Origin: Azospirillum brasilense
Lineage (GTDB): Bacteria; Pseudomonadota; Alphaproteobacteria; Azospirillales; Azospirillaceae
Length of the DNA: 64,000 bases
NCBI RefSeq assembly: GCF_008365405.1
Contig: NZ_QOKV01000011.1
Coordinates: 1 to 64,000, forward strand
Direction: 5' to 3'
Program-made: the position numbers and the translations under genes
Notes under the pieces: generated by a model
Databases searched by the model: none
What the model saw: the letters and a program-made list of their open reading frames with translations, nothing else
What the model was told of the DNA's origin: nothing
Shown here: positions 60,425 to 64,000 of the stretch, in pieces
How positions within the stretch are numbered: the stretch's first letter is position 1
How the letters are laid out: each line of letters begins with the position of its first letter

Positions 60425-60453
60425 GGCGGCCGCTGAATCACCGGCCTGAAAAC

Positions 60454-60475
60454 GATAATGAGAATTCTTCGCATT
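60454..60475 (+). promoter_or_regulatory. Fur-box-like site
   Basis: GATAATGAGAATTCTTCGCATT resembles the Fur consensus GATAATGATAATCATTATC in its first 12 bases (GATAATGAGAAT) and has the palindromic core AGAATTCT at 60461-60468. It lies 70 bases before an operon resembling ferrisiderophore reduction genes, which fits iron repression. (Quoted as GATAATGAGAA then TTCTTCGCATT.). Confidence 0.6.
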
Positions 60476-60545
60476 TGGCGGTGAGGCGGGAGGCGCGCCC
60501 GTTCGTCTGAGCAGAAGGACCGGTGGTTCCTTCGGAGAGGACGAG

Positions 60546-61682
60546 ATGAGCGTTGGCAAGTCGCGCACGCGGCTGTGGTTCCTGTGGCACTCCTGGCTGG
60601 CGATGCCCCTCTGGGCATTCCTGTTCTTCGTCAGCCTGACCGGGACCATCGCCGTGGTCAGCACCGAGATCATGTGGCTGGTCAATCCCGCCATGCGGGC
60701 GTCGGGTGCCGGGGAACCGCTGCCGGCTAGCGCGCTGATCGCCGCCGCCGAGGCCGCGGCGCCGGGCGGGCGGGTGAGTTCGCTGAGCTGGGGCGGCTCC
60801 CACATGGCGGTCGGCGCCCGGATGGCGATGCCCGACGGAACATCGACCACTGCCTGGGTGAATCCGATCAGCGGGGCGGTGCAGGGGCTGTCCACCGGCA
60901 ACTCGTTTCAGAGCTTCTTCCGCGCGCTGCACGGTTGGCTCATGACCTTCCCCGTGGGCTGGTACCTCGTGACCTTGCTGGCCATTCCGCTCGTCGGGTC
61001 GCTGGTCACCGGGCTGGTGGTCTACAAGCGGTTCTGGAAATCCTTCTACCAGCCGCGCATCCGCTGGCGGCAGGCGCCGCGCGTGATGTGGGGCGACCTG
61101 CACCGCGTCGCCGGCACATGGTCGATCTGGTTCATCGCGGTCATCTCCGTCACCAGCCTGTGGTTCCTCATCTACATGATGCTGTTCCATCTCGGGATGG
61201 GGCTGGGCGGCGGGAAGGCGCCGGTGCTGCTGGCCCGCGACCAGATCCCGGTGACGGCGACCGCGCCGAAGCCGGACGTCGACGCCATCATGGCCAGCGC
61301 CATGGCGGCCCTGCCCGATATGCGGTTGCGCTATCTGTGGCTGCCCGGCACCGCCTACGACCCGGCGACGGTGGCGGGGTCCAGCGGACAGGTGCCGCTG
61401 CTGCCCGACTATGTTCGGGTGAATCCCTTCACCGCCGAGGTGATCCTCATCGAGGGCGGGATGGAGGCGGCGTCCGGCATCGAGCTGACCCGCACCATCA
61501 TGCGCGCCCTGCACACCGGCGATTTCGGCGGCTTGCCGGTCAAGCTGGTGTGGTTCGCCTTCGGCCTGCTGATGACCACGCTGATCTTCAGCGGCATGCT
61601 GATCTGGATGAAGCGGACCGCCCGCGCCACGGTCGAGGCGGTGCGGGGGCTGCGCTTGGCGGAGGGATCGTCCAATGCGTAA
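60546..61682 (+). CDS. PepSY-associated membrane protein, FpvG-like ferrisiderophore reductase
   Basis: A 378-residue inner-membrane protein of the PepSY-TM family with four clear membrane helices (about 10-35, 140-165, 195-220, 335-358) and periplasmic segments between. Conserved His residues occur in WHSWLAM, LHGWLMT and LHRVAGTWS, as in haem-binding di-iron or b-type reductases of this family. Pseudomonas FpvG, which reduces ferripyoverdine iron in the periplasm, has this architecture. It is the first gene of an operon whose order matches fpvGHJK-fpvC-fpvD. GGAGAGGACG lies before the ATG, and the stop overlaps the next gene. Confidence 0.8.
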   Translation: MSVGKSRTRLWFLWHSWLAMPLWAFLFFVSLTGTIAVVSTEIMWLVNPAMRASGAGEPLPASALIAAAEAAAPGGRVSSLSWGGSHMAVGARMAMPDGTSTTAWVNPISGAVQGLSTGNSFQSFFRALHGWLMTFPVGWYLVTLLAIPLVGSLVTGLVVYKRFWKSFYQPRIRWRQAPRVMWGDLHRVAGTWSIWFIAVISVTSLWFLIYMMLFHLGMGLGGGKAPVLLARDQIPVTATAPKPDVDAIMASAMAALPDMRLRYLWLPGTAYDPATVAGSSGQVPLLPDYVRVNPFTAEVILIEGGMEAASGIELTRTIMRALHTGDFGGLPVKLVWFAFGLLMTTLIFSGMLIWMKRTARATVEAVRGLRLAEGSSNA

Positions 61683-62133
61683 GCTCTGGCAACGCGGCAA
61701 GTTCCATCTCAGCGCCCTGATGATGCTGGTGCCGCTTCCCTTCCTTCCCGACTACTTCAGCCCGAAGCCGATCTTCGTGCCGCCCGAGATCCGCCGGGAC
61801 GTCGCCGTCGGCCCCTTCCCGGTCACGCTGGCGACCTACGACGAGACTCCCAGACGCATGCCGACCGGGGAGCGGATGAAGGAGTACCGCATCCACATCC
61901 GACCCGCCGACATCGACCGCGTGCGCGGCGTCTTCCTGCGCGTCGGCAAGCCGCGCAGTCTGCGCACCGCGGGCGCGCTCGCCTTCGGCAATCCCTATGA
62001 GCGGGAGGCCGACGTGACCGTGCCGGACGAGCTGGCCGGCACGGAGGAGTTGTGGGTGACCATGGAGGATTGGAGCGGCGGGGTGCATCAGGCCTCCCTG
62101 CCGCTGGGCGAGATTTTTGGAGGAAAGCGATGA
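61675..62133 (+). CDS. small membrane-anchored protein, FpvH-like by position
   Basis: A 152-residue protein with one N-terminal hydrophobic segment (about 11-28, HLSALMMLVPLPFLPDYF) and a periplasmic, probably beta-sandwich domain. It overlaps the reductase gene by 8 bases. I recognise no named domain. Its place, size and topology match FpvH in the Pseudomonas fpvGHJK set, where it helps ferrisiderophore reduction. That assignment rests on gene order. Confidence 0.7.
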   Translation: MRKLWQRGKFHLSALMMLVPLPFLPDYFSPKPIFVPPEIRRDVAVGPFPVTLATYDETPRRMPTGERMKEYRIHIRPADIDRVRGVFLRVGKPRSLRTAGALAFGNPYEREADVTVPDELAGTEELWVTMEDWSGGVHQASLPLGEIFGGKR

Positions 62134-62447
62134 AGACCCACCGCCTGTTCGCCCTGGCGGGGCTGTTCGCCCTGTGCGCCGCCGGTGTGGCGGAGGCCCA
62201 TTACCCGATCTGCGAATGCCGGATGGCGGAGGGCGACACCGTGCAATGCACCGGCGGCTTCTCTGACGGCTCGAAGGCGCCCGGCGTGGTGCTGGACGTC
62301 ATCGCCTACGACGAGCAGGTGCTGGTCAAGGGCAAGCTGGGGCCGGATTCCACGCTGTCCTTCCAGCGCCCCGCGCAGGATTTCTACGTCCTGTTCGACG
62401 CCGGCCCCGGCCACACCGTCGAGATTGAGCACACGGCGATCAAGTAG
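62130..62447 (+). CDS. small secreted Cys-containing protein, FpvJ-like by position
   Basis: A 105-residue protein with a signal peptide (about 1-23, ending GVAEAHYP). The mature part starts HYPICECRMAEGDTVQCTGGFSD (quoted in part: HYPICECR, VQCTGG), with three Cys and an N-terminal His that could bind metal or haem, and continues as a small beta domain ending near GHTVEIEHTAIK. GGAGG precedes the ATG, which overlaps the previous stop (ATGA). Position and size match FpvJ. Confidence 0.72.
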   Translation: MKTHRLFALAGLFALCAAGVAEAHYPICECRMAEGDTVQCTGGFSDGSKAPGVVLDVIAYDEQVLVKGKLGPDSTLSFQRPAQDFYVLFDAGPGHTVEIEHTAIK

Positions 62448-62469
62448 CGCCCTCAGCGAAGCCGGAACC

Positions 62470-63021
62470 ATGCATCACCAGATCGTCCGCCGCGCCGGGG
62501 CCGAGCGCGAAACCCTGTGGGTCCTGCTGGCCGCCGGCGCCATTCTCGCGTCCGCCACCCTGGCGGTCGGGCTGCGTGCCGCTCCGGACGCGGATGCTCC
62601 GCTGGCCGCCCACCTCATCGAATCCCGCACCGGCCTGACCGCCGCCGAGCAGGGCCTCTACGCCGACCTGAAGGCGGCGGGGGAGGAGATCGCCACCCTG
62701 CGGGAGGCGGAGGGCCGGGCGCCGACGCCGGAGGAGCTGGCCGCCGAGGCCCTGCCGCCCTTCGCCGCCGACCCCAGCGCCGCGGCGCGCGGCGGGCACG
62801 CCTGGAGTCTCGCCGGGACCGGCGATGGCATCGCCTACGCCGGCGTCTCCGCCGCGCCGGAGCTGGCCGGGTCCCTGGTCCTGCGGCTGGACGGCCATGG
62901 CGCCGAGATCTGGCTGAAGCGCGCCGCCGAAGCCCCGCCCGCCCCGCCGGAGGACGCGGCGCTGACCGCCGCCGGCTGGAAGCGGATCGTCTCCACCTTC
63001 ACCGCCGGGGTGACCCGATGA
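62470..63021 (+). CDS. DUF6162-type membrane-anchored protein, FpvK-like by position
   Basis: A 183-residue protein with one N-terminal membrane helix (about 17-37, LWVLLAAGAILASATLAVGL) and a periplasmic domain containing an Ala/Glu-rich helix (AAEQGLYADLKAAGEEIATL). The stop overlaps the start of the metal-binding SBP gene (ATGA). The place matches FpvK in the Pseudomonas locus. No catalytic motif is visible. Confidence 0.7.
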   Translation: MHHQIVRRAGAERETLWVLLAAGAILASATLAVGLRAAPDADAPLAAHLIESRTGLTAAEQGLYADLKAAGEEIATLREAEGRAPTPEELAAEALPPFAADPSAAARGGHAWSLAGTGDGIAYAGVSAAPELAGSLVLRLDGHGAEIWLKRAAEAPPAPPEDAALTAAGWKRIVSTFTAGVTR

Positions 63022-63938
63022 GCATCCTCCCAAACCGCCGCCTGATCTTGGCCGGTGCTCTGGCCGCCGCGGCCATGCCCACACGCGCCTTGGCGGCTCC
63101 CGCCGGGCGCCGCCGCTTCGGAGTCACCCTGCACCCCTACTATTCCTACGTCGCCAACATCGTCGGCGACGCGGCCGAGGTGGTGCCGATCATCCCCGCC
63201 GGCTTCAACCCGCACGCCTACGAGCCGCGCCCGGAGGACATCCAGCGCATCGGCGGGCTGGACGCCATCGTGTTGAACGGCATCGGGCACGACGATTTCG
63301 CCGGGCGGATGATCGCCGCTTCGGCGAAGCCGTCGCTGCCGGTGGTCGAAGCCAACGCCGACGTGCCGCTTCTGCCCGCCGCCGGAACGGCGGCGCGGGC
63401 GGCGGGGAAGGTGGTCAACCCGCACAGCTTCCTGTCGATCACCAATTCGGTTCTCCAGGTCTCGACCATCGCGCGCGAACTGGGGCGGCTCGACCCGGAC
63501 AACGCCGCCGCCTACGCTGCCAACGCCCGTGCCTATTCCCGCCGCCTGCGCCAGCTGCGGGCCGACGCGCTGGCGAAGCTGGCGACGGCGGGCACCGCCA
63601 GCCTGCGCGTCGCCACCATCCACGGCGCCTACGATTACCTGTTGCGGGAGTTCGGGCTGGAGGTCTCCGCCGTCGTCGAGCCCGCCCACGGCATCGAGCC
63701 GAGCCCGGCCCAACTCGCCGAGACCATCGCGACGATGCGCAAGCTCGACGTGCAGGTGATCTTCTCGGAGCTGAACTTCCCCAGCGCTTATGTCGAGACG
63801 ATCCGGCGCGAGACCGGCATCCGGCTCTACGCCTTCTCCCACATCTCGCACGGCGACTACGCGCCGGACCTGTTCGAGCGGGAGATGGCCCGGAACCTCG
63901 ACACGCTGGTGCTGGCGATGGCGGAGGCGGCACCGTGA
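63018..63938 (+). CDS. cluster A-I metal-binding SBP, FpvC-like
   Basis: A 306-residue periplasmic binding protein of the ZnuA/PsaA type. The signal has twin Arg (NRRLILAGALAAAAMPTRALA in part: NRRLILAG), so export may be by Tat or Sec. Metal-ligand candidates are His66 (FNPHAYEP), His136 (VNPHSFLS), and later His/Glu in TIHGAYDY and FSELNFPS. FpvC of Pseudomonas, which chelates iron freed from pyoverdine, belongs to this family and has the same neighbours. A zinc or manganese binding protein is the alternative. It is coupled to the ATPase gene by GTGA. Confidence 0.85.
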   Translation: MSILPNRRLILAGALAAAAMPTRALAAPAGRRRFGVTLHPYYSYVANIVGDAAEVVPIIPAGFNPHAYEPRPEDIQRIGGLDAIVLNGIGHDDFAGRMIAASAKPSLPVVEANADVPLLPAAGTAARAAGKVVNPHSFLSITNSVLQVSTIARELGRLDPDNAAAYAANARAYSRRLRQLRADALAKLATAGTASLRVATIHGAYDYLLREFGLEVSAVVEPAHGIEPSPAQLAETIATMRKLDVQVIFSELNFPSAYVETIRRETGIRLYAFSHISHGDYAPDLFEREMARNLDTLVLAMAEAAP

Positions 63939-64000
63939 CGGGTCCCGCCATCCTGTTCGATGCGGTGGGCCTGACGCTGGGGCGCACGGTGATCCTGGAC
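63935..64000 (+). CDS. ABC transporter ATPase, N-terminal fragment cut by the window edge
   Basis: A GTG at 63935 overlaps the SBP stop and opens 22 codons to the end of the window (...ILFDAVGLTLGRTVILD), the usual first beta strands of an ABC ATPase. By order it is the FpvD-like ATPase of the iron-release operon. Confidence 0.75.
   Translation, partial: MTGPAILFDAVGLTLGRTVILD

Overview
The window is GC-rich (roughly 68-70% by eye), gene-dense DNA with no rRNA, tRNA, transposase, integrase or CRISPR array that I can see. The genes point to a metabolically versatile alphaproteobacterium of the Azospirillum/Rhodospirillales type: many ABC uptake cassettes with linked catabolic enzymes and dedicated GntR, LysR, AraC or MocR regulators, a PQQ alcohol dehydrogenase, large multidomain kinases, and many ATGA/GTGA start-stop overlaps. 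The genus is an inference from gene content; no marker gene is present.

Layout. (1) 0.3-3.5 kb: a GntR regulator, an APH-fold kinase and a class III PLP enzyme, resembling hydroxylysine kinase plus phospholyase, with matching TGATGCATCA operators before the regulator and before the kinase. (2) 3.6-8.6 kb: a secreted pentapeptide-repeat protein and a PQQ dehydrogenase, divergent from a NarX/NarL-type sensor kinase and response regulator. (3) 8.6-14.7 kb: a GlxA-type regulator and a polyamine-type ABC importer ending in a proline-racemase-family enzyme that lacks the second catalytic Cys. (4) 14.8-22.9 kb: a GntR regulator flanked by twin TTGTATACAA sites, then two isocitrate-lyase-family lyases bracketing a LeuCD-like dehydratase and a NitT/TauT-type ABC importer. 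The set looks like an uptake and cleavage route for an alkyl-malate or alkyl-maleate. (5) 22.9-28.7 kb: a 1919-residue Ser/Thr kinase-ATPase-GAF-histidine kinase fusion.

(6) 28.9-35.7 kb: two paralogous FAD oxidoreductases, one coupled to an acetoacetate-decarboxylase-like protein and one to a FadL-type porin, converging on a strong hairpin. I recognise no described pathway for this set, and it is one of the two best candidates for an undescribed system. (7) 35.8-39.2 kb: eutBC without microcompartment genes, then a lone membrane-anchored GH24 lysozyme. (8) 39.3-48.1 kb: a co-directional block of LysR, amidase, CoA transferase, crotonase, NitT/TauT-type ABC importer, polysaccharide-deacetylase-family hydrolase and an SDR whose catalytic residues are all replaced. 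This looks like an amide or imide catabolic island and is the second best candidate.

(9) 48.3-52.2 kb: a MerR regulator with a textbook operator controlling a BASS/ACR3-like transporter, then a MocR regulator divergent from a DMT exporter. (10) 52.3-56.7 kb: a hybrid kinase with two kinase cores and three receivers. (11) 56.7-60.4 kb: a decayed LacI gene, a DUF3604/PHP-motif protein and its divergent HutC-type GntR regulator. (12) 60.4-64 kb: a Fur-box-like site followed by a PepSY reductase, three small proteins, a metal-binding SBP and the start of an ABC ATPase. This gene order matches the Pseudomonas fpvGHJK-fpvCDEF locus for reductive iron release from ferrisiderophores; the operon runs off the window.
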